From Streptomyces sp. NBC_01317 (lineage in GTDB: Bacteria; Actinomycetota; Actinomycetes; Streptomycetales; Streptomycetaceae), in the NCBI RefSeq assembly GCF_035961655.1, contig NZ_CP108393.1, forward strand, positions 5,103,001 through 5,167,000: DNA of 64,000 nucleotides, given 5' to 3'. A model generated the notes under the pieces. The model was given only the letters and a program-made list of their open reading frames with translations. It searched no databases and was not told the DNA's origin. The position numbers were made by a program, and so were the translations under genes. Below are positions 8,534 to 15,434 of the stretch, in pieces (the first letter of the stretch is position 1; each line of letters starts with the position of its first letter).

Positions 8534-9382
8534 TCACATACTCGCCAGAGTCTTGGCAACCAGCTGCCGTGCCTCGTGCCCGTAGACGGATTCACGTTGC
8601 AGTCGTTCGAACATCGCGGCGTAGAGGGCGATTTCCTTCGGTCTGGTGACCTTGATCGCCGCTGTGGGTGTCTCGAGTGCCACGGCGTTCTCGTCGAAGA
8701 TCCAGAAACCGGTGGTCCCGACGGCTCGTCGCCGGGCGTCGGCCGGGATGATGCCGACGGACACGAACGGCAGGCGCATGAGCGACAACAGGTGGGCCAA
8801 TTGGTCAGCCTGGTCGGACGGCGTACCGCGGCGTGTGCGCAGCGCCTGTTCGCCGAGGACCACGAGGATGCGTTTGCCCGGCGTCATGGCGGCGGCGGTA
8901 CGTTCGGCTTTCATGGCCACGGTGGCATCGGCGTCGTCCGGGGAGTCGAGGAACTCGTACCAGAAGGCGAGCATGTGCCTGATGTACGTCTCCGTCTGGA
9001 AGATGCCGGGCATGACGACGGGTTCGTGAATGCGGAAGACCGACGTCTTCCGGTAGGTGGCCACAGTGTGCAGATCACCGAGACGCCGCAGCCCTGCCCG
9101 GGATTGCCGTGCCCATTCCACATAGGCGGACTCCACGGAGCGTGCCGTCGCGACCAGTTCGGGAATCTGATCCTCGGCGCCGCATGCGGCGCACCAGTCC
9201 CGGATGTTGCGTTCGGTGGGCGTCTGGCCACCGTTCTCCACCCGGCTGATTCGTGTGACGTGTTGTCCTGTGGCATCCGCGACGGCCTGGCCGGTGAGAC
9301 CGGCCGACTTCCGGATGTCTCGCAGCCGGGCGCCAAGGTCTTTGCGTGCCTCGGCCACGGGGCTACTCGGATCGGTAGGCAT
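8534..9382 (-). CDS. XRE-type regulator with DUF5753 domain (cassette 1)
   Basis: A 282-residue protein with an N-terminal helix-turn-helix (about residues 14-70; LTGQAVADATGQHVTRISRVE) followed by a DUF5753-like C-terminal region (from about 95, PGIFQTETYIRHML). I take the ATG at 9382 because the helix-turn-helix then starts at the usual place; this overlaps the upstream DUF6879 gene by 20 bp. It is the third gene of a cassette whose paralogue is at 16893-18510. It probably controls the intergenic operator at 10107-10179 and with it the graspetide operon; that is inference from position. Confidence 0.88.
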   Translation of the reverse strand: MPTDPSSPVAEARKDLGARLRDIRKSAGLTGQAVADATGQHVTRISRVENGGQTPTERNIRDWCAACGAEDQIPELVATARSVESAYVEWARQSRAGLRRLGDLHTVATYRKTSVFRIHEPVVMPGIFQTETYIRHMLAFWYEFLDSPDDADATVAMKAERTAAAMTPGKRILVVLGEQALRTRRGTPSDQADQLAHLLSLMRLPFVSVGIIPADARRRAVGTTGFWIFDENAVALETPTAAIKVTRPKEIALYAAMFERLQRESVYGHEARQLVAKTLASM

Positions 9383-9884
9383 GGAGCGGCGCCGCCAAGG
9401 CCCAGACGGATTCGAATGCCTCTCGACAGGTTCGTACGGTCCGGTCGTCCTCGGTGATCTCGAACGACAAATTGGTTCCGTTCCCGGTGTAGTGGAGGAA
9501 CAGGACGAGTTCGTCGTCGAATACGTAGAAGTCCCCACTGCCCGGCAGCGGCACCGTCGCCAGTCGCGGCCGGGCGACGTAGCGGATGTCCTCACCGGCG
9601 TCGGTGAACAGGCCGACGTGGCTCATCGTCCACCGCTGGTAATCGCTGACGGGCTCGGACACCACACGGGCCCGGCGGCACGTCCGCCCGGCGGCCCGGT
9701 GCCCCCGCAGCATCTCGAGCCACCAGCCCAGCCAGGCGAAGTCGTCGGGCTCTCCGCGGCGCCACGTGGCCATGTGCGGCAGTTCGACTTCGGTTCCATA
9801 GGAATCCCGGGTTTCCAGATGGACGAACGACTTCTTGACGCCTTTGCACAGCCGATTCAGTTCGTCGTGGTCGGCGGGGCGCAT
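9363..9884 (-). CDS. DUF6879-type protein (cassette 1)
   Basis: A 173-residue soluble protein of a family I recognise as DUF6879, with no known activity. Features shared with the paralogue at 17119: LETRDSYG, ATWRRGE, RRARVVSEPVSDYQRW, GEDIRYVARPRL and PLPGSGDFYVFDD. It is acidic and rich in Trp, His and Tyr. The ATG at 9884 overlaps the stop of the small upstream gene (TGATG), and the end overlaps the regulator gene by 20 bp, so all three are translationally coupled. In actinobacteria such genes typically sit beside XRE/DUF5753 regulators. Confidence 0.85.
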   Translation of the reverse strand: MRPADHDELNRLCKGVKKSFVHLETRDSYGTEVELPHMATWRRGEPDDFAWLGWWLEMLRGHRAAGRTCRRARVVSEPVSDYQRWTMSHVGLFTDAGEDIRYVARPRLATVPLPGSGDFYVFDDELVLFLHYTGNGTNLSFEITEDDRTVRTCREAFESVWALAAPLHAYRSE

Positions 9885-10087
9885 CACTGCCGCTGCCGGA
9901 AGAACGGGATCATCCGGTCGGGGATCTCGACGCACGTCTCGCCTTCCGGGATGTCCATGGCGGCCAGCGCGTCGGGATCGGTGACCACCCAGCCCTGCAC
10001 GACCCAGGATTCGCGGTCGGTGCGATAAAGCGTCGGTGAGCCGCTGGGTTCCGAATCCGGGTCCTTGGCTACAAGGGTGAGTAACAA
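9884..10087 (-). CDS. Small acidic protein with TTA codon 2 (cassette 1)
   Basis: A 67-residue protein, first gene of the cassette. The start is TTG at 10087 behind AGGAGG (5-nt spacing), and the second codon, at 10084-10082, is TTA. It is similar to the 84-residue protein at 16893: both have a DPD motif near the N-terminus, an SPT/CPT-then-aromatic segment, QGW, and an IPxRMxP end. No domain is known to me. TTA is the rarest Streptomyces leucine codon and is read by the bldA tRNA, so translation of this gene, and perhaps the coupled genes, should be bldA-dependent. Confidence 0.8.
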   Translation of the reverse strand: MLLTLVAKDPDSEPSGSPTLYRTDRESWVVQGWVVTDPDALAAMDIPEGETCVEIPDRMIPFFRQRQ

Positions 10088-10106
10088 CTCCGCCTCCTAG
10101 GAAGAG

Positions 10107-10179
10107 GGTTGCGGAAACATGCAGTAACGGCATCCTTACGGAAGGTGTGCGGGTCGTCAATCTGCAACTTTCCGCAACC
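10107..10179. promoter_or_regulatory. Inverted repeat between cassette 1 and RiPP operon
   Basis: GGTTGCGGAAA (10107-10117) and TTTCCGCAACC (10169-10179) are perfect 11-bp inverted arms 51 bp apart. They lie in the 147-bp divergent gap between the small cassette gene (10087, minus) and the precursor gene (10235, plus). A single regulator could loop the DNA and control both directions; the nearby XRE protein is the obvious candidate. Confidence 0.65.
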
Positions 10180-10234
10180 TTCTGGCACGGCATTCCGCCG
10201 CGTCCCTACGGTTCTGTCGACCGAGGAGGTAGCA

Positions 10235-10492
10235 ATGATCGATGAGTCCGCAGCACCTTGGGGTCTGACCCGCATGCGGCCGTTTCCGGCCGGCCCCCGT
10301 GACGCGCCTGCCACTGTCGTACTCGATCCGGTGACACAGACAGGGGTGTGGTGCGACGACGACGGGAGCATGGTGCCCGTGACGCTGATGAGCAAGCACA
10401 AGAGGTCGGAAACCTCGTCGGAGACCAAGCCGAGAACCAGCCTGGACGGCACTCCGGACGAAGGAAGCGACCAGAGCGGGGACAGCGACTGA
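10235..10492 (+). CDS. Graspetide-type RiPP precursor peptide
   Basis: An 85-residue peptide matching the class of putative ATP-grasp-modified RiPP precursors (the TIGR04186 group, from memory). The leader holds PWGLTRMRPFP (8-18) and LDPVTQTGVWCDDDG (30-44), the recognition-like part. The C-terminal third is a Ser/Thr- and Asp/Glu-rich putative core ending TSLDGTPDEGSDQSGDSD, suitable for side-chain ester links. Asp71-Gly72 is a good candidate for aspartimide formation. The ATG at 10235 follows GAGGAGGT. The stop overlaps the ligase ATG by 1 bp. Confidence 0.88.
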   Translation: MIDESAAPWGLTRMRPFPAGPRDAPATVVLDPVTQTGVWCDDDGSMVPVTLMSKHKRSETSSETKPRTSLDGTPDEGSDQSGDSD

Positions 10493-11478
10493 TGGGCGTC
10501 GAGAGTGGGGAGGCGCCCGTCCTCGTCGTCAGCCGGGCGGATGATGTCACTGCCGACCTGGTCATCGAGGAGTTGAACGAGAGGGCCGTCCCGGTCGTAC
10601 GTCTGAACCCCGCCGACTTCCCCGGCACGGTCACGGTCGACGCGCTCCTCGGACGAGGACTGCACGGCAGCCTGCGTACCTCGACCCGCACGGTCGAACT
10701 CGGTGGGGTCCGCTCCGTCTACTGGCGCCGTCCCGGCGTCTACGCCGCTCCGGAAGGCCTGAGCGAACAGGACGGTGACTGGTGTCGTGGTCAGGCCCAG
10801 TACGGGCTCGGTGGCATCCTCGGGGCGCTGCCGGGCGCGCACTACGTGAATCACCCCTGGCGGAATCGCGACGCGGAGTACAAGCCGGCCCAGCTCGTCA
10901 CCGCCGCGCGGTGCGGGCTGGACGTACCTCCGACACTGATGACCAACGACGCAGAACACGCAAGGGAGTTCGCCACACAGTGCGGGCCCGTCGTGTACAA
11001 GCCTGTGCGCAACACGGACTACCTCGGGGGTGGCGGCCGAGCGCTCACCGTTTGGGTCGACGAGGTGGAACCGGCGGACATCACCCCGGGCGTGGCGCGG
11101 ACAGTTCATCTGTTCCAGCACCGCGTGGACAAGGTGGCCGACGTCCGGCTCACCGTCGTCGGCGAGAAGGCCTTCGCGGTGCGCGTCGACGGCGCGCCTC
11201 GGCTGGACTGGCGCCGGGACTACGATGCTCTGTCGTACACGCTGATCGAGACACCGCCGCGTGTGGCCAAGGCTGTACGGAGCTATCTGGACGCCTTCGG
11301 ACTGGTCTTCGCCGCCTTCGATTTCGGCCTCGACCGCACCGGGCTCTGGTGGATGTACGAATGCAACCCCAACGGTCAGTGGGCGTGGTTCCCCGATCCG
11401 CTCACCCGGCAGATCGCCGTGGCGCTCGCCGATCAGCTCCAGTATCAGGGGACTTCTCTGACCAGGGAGTCGGCATGA
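10492..11478 (+). CDS. ATP-grasp ribosomal peptide maturase (graspetide ligase)
   Basis: A 328-residue ATP-grasp ligase predicted to link precursor Ser/Thr (or Lys) side chains to Asp/Glu carboxylates using ATP. The class is the SAV_5884-type peptide maturases (TIGR04187, from memory). Visible features: N-terminal Rossmann-like part with VLVVSRADDVTADLV; PVVYKPVRNTDYLGGGG region for nucleotide and phosphate binding; late metal-binding end in CNPNGQW (residues about 298-304). The ATG at 10492 overlaps the precursor stop (TGATG) and its own stop overlaps the methyltransferase start (ATGA), giving tight coupling. Confidence 0.9.
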   Translation: MGVESGEAPVLVVSRADDVTADLVIEELNERAVPVVRLNPADFPGTVTVDALLGRGLHGSLRTSTRTVELGGVRSVYWRRPGVYAAPEGLSEQDGDWCRGQAQYGLGGILGALPGAHYVNHPWRNRDAEYKPAQLVTAARCGLDVPPTLMTNDAEHAREFATQCGPVVYKPVRNTDYLGGGGRALTVWVDEVEPADITPGVARTVHLFQHRVDKVADVRLTVVGEKAFAVRVDGAPRLDWRRDYDALSYTLIETPPRVAKAVRSYLDAFGLVFAAFDFGLDRTGLWWMYECNPNGQWAWFPDPLTRQIAVALADQLQYQGTSLTRESA

Positions 11479-12620
11479 CCACTGACGACACGGCGAGCCT
11501 CCGCCGTGACCTCGCCGCTCGCATGGCGGACATCGGCTCGCTCACCGACCCCGCGTGGCGTGCGGCGGTGGAAGCCGTACCTCGTGACGTCTTTCTCGGT
11601 ACGGATGTGTACCGGCCGGCCGGCCCGCTGTGGGAACCGGTCCGCCGCCACGGTGTCGGCGAGAAGGAGTGGCTCGGGCTCGCTCATGCCGACACCACCT
11701 GGGTGACTCAGGTTGACGGGACCGACGCGGCCGATGCCTCCGACCCCGTGGCGGGGAGACCCACGTCGTCCTCGACCCTCCCGTCCCTGGTCGTGCGGAT
11801 GCTCGAAGTGGCCGGCGTGAAGGAAGGGGACAAGGTACTGGAAGTCGGAACGGGGACCGGGTACTCGACCGCCATCCTCTGTCACCGGCTGGGAGCGGCC
11901 AACGTCACGTCGATCGAGTACGACCCGGGCCTGGGGCGGAGCGCGGCCGAGCATCTGTCGACGGTTGGCTTTTCGCCGACCCTGGTCACAGGGGACGGGC
12001 TCCAGGGGTACTACGAGGGAGGCGACTACGACGCCGTTGTCGCCACCTGTGCCGTACGGCACATCCCGCCGTCCTGGCTGTGGCAGGTCCGGGACGGTGG
12101 CACCATCACCGGCGCGCTCGGGGGCTGGATGACAGGTTCAGGACTCATCCGTCTGAGCCTCGGTGGCGACGGTGCCGCCAGTGGTCGATTCACCGGAGAC
12201 GAGGTCTCGTTCATGCTCGCCCGACCCCATGAACGCCCGCCTCGGCCGATGTTGATCCGGCGGGTGGGTGACGTCCGTGCCTGCCGTGTCGATCCCGGCC
12301 TCTTCCAAGACTGGACCGGCCGCTTCGTTGCTCAACTAGCCGCACCGTCGGCTGAGTTCGTCACCAAGGGCGACGATGTGGTCCTGGTGGACGTGGCGAC
12401 CGGCTCGCAGGCGTGGACCGAGCCCGAGGGTGCGGGGAAGGGATGGACCGTCCACCAGAGCGGGCCGCTTCGGCTGTGGGACCGGGTGGAGGAGGCACTG
12501 GCGACGTGGCAGGCCGCTGGATCACCGGCTCAGACCGCCTTCGGAATGACGGTCACTGACGAAGTTCAGACGGTGTGGCTCGAAGCTCCGGACGGCCCGG
12601 GATGGCAACTGCCCACCTGA
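11475..12620 (+). CDS. PIMT-like methyltransferase of graspetide operon
   Basis: A 381-residue SAM methyltransferase related to protein-L-isoaspartate O-methyltransferase, with the SAM motif VLEVGTGTGY at 121-130 and the PIMT-like helix SSSTLPSLVVRMLE before it. Known relatives in graspetide operons (as for fuscimiditide) methylate an Asp side chain of the modified peptide, which then closes to an aspartimide. The extra C-terminal part (from about 230) is longer than in repair PIMTs. It is the last gene of the operon and is followed by a hairpin. A diverged paralogue is encoded at 15423-16589. Confidence 0.88.
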   Translation: MTTDDTASLRRDLAARMADIGSLTDPAWRAAVEAVPRDVFLGTDVYRPAGPLWEPVRRHGVGEKEWLGLAHADTTWVTQVDGTDAADASDPVAGRPTSSSTLPSLVVRMLEVAGVKEGDKVLEVGTGTGYSTAILCHRLGAANVTSIEYDPGLGRSAAEHLSTVGFSPTLVTGDGLQGYYEGGDYDAVVATCAVRHIPPSWLWQVRDGGTITGALGGWMTGSGLIRLSLGGDGAASGRFTGDEVSFMLARPHERPPRPMLIRRVGDVRACRVDPGLFQDWTGRFVAQLAAPSAEFVTKGDDVVLVDVATGSQAWTEPEGAGKGWTVHQSGPLRLWDRVEEALATWQAAGSPAQTAFGMTVTDEVQTVWLEAPDGPGWQLPT

Positions 12621-12694
12621 GCGGATCGGTGGCGGTGGTGGGCCGAGCGGCGCGGTGGCAGCGGGTCGGCACGGCCGCGATAACGTACGGGCCT

Positions 12695-12734
12695 CCGGTC
12701 CCGGTGGGCGTCCTCCAACGCCCACCGGGGCCGG
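12695..12734. terminator. Bidirectional hairpin terminator
   Basis: A 17-bp stem with one G-U pair, CCGGTCCCGGTGGGCGT (12695-12711) with 12718-12734, loop CCTCCA. It lies between the convergent graspetide methyltransferase gene and the minus-strand gene at 12757. Confidence 0.85.
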
Positions 12735-12756
12735 ACTTGTGCGTTCTGTGCGGTGT

Positions 12757-13095
12757 TCAGGCGGCCTGCTCCTGCTCTTGTCCTTGGCCGTTGTCGCCTG
12801 CGGGGGCGAGCCAGACCAGCCGGGGCGCACACCCCTCCGACCGCCCGACAAACCGCATCACGTGATCCGCCGCCTCCAGCCGCCAGCGCCGCCCGCCGCC
12901 GACCTGGGTGACCTCAGCTTTCCCGTCCTCGTACGCGAGCCCCCAGGCGATGACAACGGCGTCCCGGTCCTCCGTACCGATCCCCGACTCGACAACGACG
13001 GCGAACAGGCGGGGCGCGGTGTCGCGCACGAGTTCGTACAACTCCCGCTCGAAGTCGAACGGGTCCGGGGCGGGGTTCTGCGGCGATACGGTCAT
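12757..13095 (-). CDS. Small acidic protein of unknown function
   Basis: A 112-residue protein not assigned to a family. The ATG at 13095 has GGGGAA five bases upstream; an upstream in-frame ATG has no such site. The body holds ELYELVRDTAPRLFAVVVES and a WGLAYEDGKAEV segment, and the C-terminus is Gln/Glu-rich (GQGQEQEQAA). There is no membrane segment or signal. It is divergent from the XRE regulator at 13240, with two GTTG-CAAC dyads between them, so the regulator may control it. Confidence 0.7.
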   Translation of the reverse strand: MTVSPQNPAPDPFDFERELYELVRDTAPRLFAVVVESGIGTEDRDAVVIAWGLAYEDGKAEVTQVGGGRRWRLEAADHVMRFVGRSEGCAPRLVWLAPAGDNGQGQEQEQAA

Positions 13096-13143
13096 GGGAT
13101 TCCCCTGTCGGGAGAAGGGCGGGGCGGGGTGATAGGCACGGGA

Positions 13144-13210
13144 GTTGGTCAACTGCCGTGACGTGGTTCACAATGTAGCCGAGTGATGGCATGTATGCCG
13201 TTGAGTCAAC
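13144..13210. promoter_or_regulatory. Two GTTGA/TCAAC dyads in divergent promoter
   Basis: GTTGGTCAAC (13144-13153) and GTTGAGTCAAC (13200-13210) are similar palindromes 56 bp apart in the gap between the minus gene (13095) and the XRE gene (13240). They are plausible operators for the XRE protein. Confidence 0.5.
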
Positions 13211-13239
13211 GTGATGCACTCGAAAGAGAGGGGAGACTC

Positions 13240-14094
13240 ATGCCGTCAAAAGTTGTGCCGCCGACGGTACGCCAGCGCCGCTTGGGTACTGAACTGCGCA
13301 GACTGCGCGAGCAGGCCGATCTGTCCACGACTGAGGCCGGCGCACTGCACGGCACATCTCAACCTCGCATGAGCAGCATCGAAGCGGGACGGTACTCGGT
13401 GGGGGCGGACCGGGTCCGGGCCATGGCGCGTAGTTACACCTGCACGGATGAACCGCTGATCGAGGCTCTTGCGGCGATGACCGGTGGACGGACGCGCGGC
13501 TGGTGGGACGAGTACCGGGACATGCTTCCGCCGGACACGATTGATCTGGCCGAACTTGAACACCACGCCAGCGCGATGCGTACGGCTTCGGTGATTCATC
13601 TGCCTGGTCTGCTCCAGACAAGAGCCCATGCCCACGCCATCATTGGTGACGTGGTGCCGTCACTGGCGCCGCATGAGGTTGAACACCGGGTCTCGTACCG
13701 AATCAAGCGGCAGGTGGTTCTCTACGGGGACAGCCCGACGCCGTTGACCGCGATCATCCATGAGGCCGCACTGCGCATGGGTTTCGGCGGACCGGAGACT
13801 GCGCGCTCCCAGTTGGAGGCTCTCCTCGACATGAGCGAGCGCGAGCACATCACCATCTTGGTGATCCCCTTCGGTGGAGGCACCTTCCCGAGCTCCGGAC
13901 AGGGAATTCACTACATCGCAGGAAAGGTCCCGGCTCTGGACACGGTCCAACTCGACACGGACCATGGCTCGGCGTTTCTTGACGCCCAACCGCAGTTGGT
14001 GAAGTACCGGACCGTTCTGGACCGCATGGAGGGCTGTAGCCTCAAACCAGCGAAGTCCCGGGATCTGATTCGCAGGATCGCAGGAGACATGTAA
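13240..14094 (+). CDS. XRE-type regulator with DUF5753 domain
   Basis: A 284-residue protein with an N-terminal helix-turn-helix (about residues 12-65, LSTTEAGALHGTSQPRMSSIE) and a DUF5753-type C-terminal domain (HLPGLLQTRAHAHAII, ITILVIPFGGG). The ATG at 13240 follows GAGGGGAGA. It is followed 15 bp later by a DUF397 gene, the classic pair found in many copies in Streptomyces and related to the WhiJ/BldB-linked systems. It is less like the two cassette regulators (8534, 17656) than those are like each other. Its target is probably local. Confidence 0.88.
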   Translation: MPSKVVPPTVRQRRLGTELRRLREQADLSTTEAGALHGTSQPRMSSIEAGRYSVGADRVRAMARSYTCTDEPLIEALAAMTGGRTRGWWDEYRDMLPPDTIDLAELEHHASAMRTASVIHLPGLLQTRAHAHAIIGDVVPSLAPHEVEHRVSYRIKRQVVLYGDSPTPLTAIIHEAALRMGFGGPETARSQLEALLDMSEREHITILVIPFGGGTFPSSGQGIHYIAGKVPALDTVQLDTDHGSAFLDAQPQLVKYRTVLDRMEGCSLKPAKSRDLIRRIAGDM

Positions 14095-14109
14095 GGAAGG
14101 GGAACCATC

Positions 14110-14322
14110 GTGTCCGCCCTCGACTGGCAGAAGTCGTCGTTCAGTGGCGAGGCAGCCAACTGTCTCCACATCGCTGCGGCCGACGATGGGACGGTCAAGC
14201 TCCACGAGAGCGACGACCCGGACATGATCGTCACCACCACCCCGGAGAAGCTCCGCGCCTTCATCCTGGGTATCAAAGCAGGCGAGTTTGACCACTTCGC
14301 CGAGGTTGAAGGCGACGGGTAG
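14110..14322 (+). CDS. DUF397 protein
   Basis: A 70-residue protein with the DUF397 opening WQKSSFSGEAANCLHIA. DUF397 proteins are small partners of XRE/DUF5753 regulators, as here (15-bp gap to the regulator gene). The start is GTG at 14110. The stop codon TAG (14320-14322) lies where homology between repeat copies B and C begins, so the extreme 3' end of the gene touches the M1 repeat. Confidence 0.88.
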   Translation: MSALDWQKSSFSGEAANCLHIAAADDGTVKLHESDDPDMIVTTTPEKLRAFILGIKAGEFDHFAEVEGDG

Positions 14323-14333
14323 TTGCAGTGCTC

Positions 14334-14678
14334 GGGTTCGGGCCGAGGGGTAGTCGGGGTGCCCGGCATCGAGTGAGGCGGGTGGGGCCGCCCCTTGCGG
14401 TTGAGTGTCGCGGTTTCGGGGCGGGCGTCAAGGGCGCTCCTGCGTCGCGTCGCTGCGCGATGACCTGCGGTCACCCTTGACCCCCGCCCCGAAGCCGCAA
14501 GGGAAGGCAGAGGGGGGCGGCCCGGGGGAAGGTTCCCCGGGGGCTAGTTTGTGCTTCCTGTTTCGTCGCGGGCCTCGGCTTTCGGCGGGGTTTTTCGCAC
14601 CACTTGAATGGGGCGGTGGCGAGCCGTCTCGGCGGCCAACCACCGCCTGTTGGCGGGTGTGCAGGCACCGTGTCTGAG
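14334..14678 (+). repeat. Repeat module M1, copy C
   Basis: Third copy of M1, same orientation as copy A. The tag is CCGAGGGGTAGTCG, with a long hairpin at about 14408-14497 whose arms end in GTCAAGGG/CCCTTGAC, the CACCACTTGAATGGGGC block at 14598-14614 and the end GCACCGTGTCTGAG. The stem is of the TTTCGGGGCGGG type while the loop matches copy A exactly, so stem and loop types are mixed among copies. Homology with copy B extends upstream to about 14320. Confidence 0.85.
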
Positions 14679-14730
14679 ATCCGTGGTCGGCTGCGGGGTC
14701 GGGCAGGGTTCCCATCCGCCCTGGTGGCCG

Positions 14731-14838
14731 ATATGCCGCATTTGCTTGGCCTTTGGGGTCCGCTGGAGGCCTCTCGTGGCCGGTCGTGCGTCCTATGTTT
14801 CGTTAAGGGGCTCTGGTGGCACACACCCCACCGAAACG
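14731..14838 (-). repeat. Repeat module M2, copy C
   Basis: Inverted relative to the M2 copies at 490 and 726, and more diverged. On the plus strand it reads ATATGCCGCATTTGC, later CGTTAAGGGGCTCTG, then CCCACCGAAAC. It follows M1 copy C. Confidence 0.7.
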
Positions 14839-14937
14839 GGCCGGGCGGCCGCCCATCCCACTCACTCGGCTGCGGTTTGACCTCTGTGTGCGGGCCGGTG
14901 GCTGGCGGCCGGGTGGTGGGCCCAGCCCCGGCAGGTG

Positions 14938-15044
14938 AAATGCCTCATTTGCCCTATCCTTGAGGGCTCCTGAGAGCCCTTCATCCCCGATCTTGCGTCG
15001 TGTGTTGCGTTAACGGGCTCTCAGAGCACACCACCCACCGAAAC
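14938..15044 (-). repeat. Repeat module M2, copy D
   Basis: Fourth M2 copy, minus orientation: AAATGCCTCATTTGCC, then GTTGCGTTAACGGGCTCTCA and CCACCCACCGAAAC on the plus strand. The linker between copies C and D (14839-14937) shows no gene. Confidence 0.75.
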
Positions 15045-15097
15045 AGGCCGGACCGGCCGCCTCTCCCCGCCACCTCCGCCCCACCATCCACTCAGCT

Positions 15098-15434
15098 CAG
15101 ACACGGTGCTTGCGCGCCCGCCAACAGGCGGTCGTCAGCCGCCGGGCCGAGACCGACTGCCCCATTCAAGTGGTGCGAAAATCCCCGCCGAGAGGCGCGG
15201 TCCGCGACGAAACCCCGACAACAGACTGCCCCCCGGGGGACCTTCCCCCGGGCCGCCCCCCTCCGCCTTTCCTAGCGGGGCCGGGGTGGGTGTCAAGGGT
15301 GGAACGAAGTGGAATCGGCGAAGCCGACGCGACGAAGGAGCGCCCTTGACGCCCGGCCCGGCCCCGCGACAATCAACAACAGGGGCGGCCCCACCCGAAC
15401 CAGACAACCCGGGTGCCCCCGACTACTCCTCGGT
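15098..15434 (-). repeat. Repeat module M1, copy D
   Basis: Fourth M1 copy, inverted relative to C. It has the conserved CACCACTTGAATGGGGC block (minus strand) at 15157-15173, the long hairpin at about 15268-15368 with the GGGGCC stem type of copy A, and the CCGAGGAGTAGTCG tag at about 15418-15431. Its outer end runs over the stop codon and last six codons of the methyltransferase gene at 15423. Confidence 0.85.
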
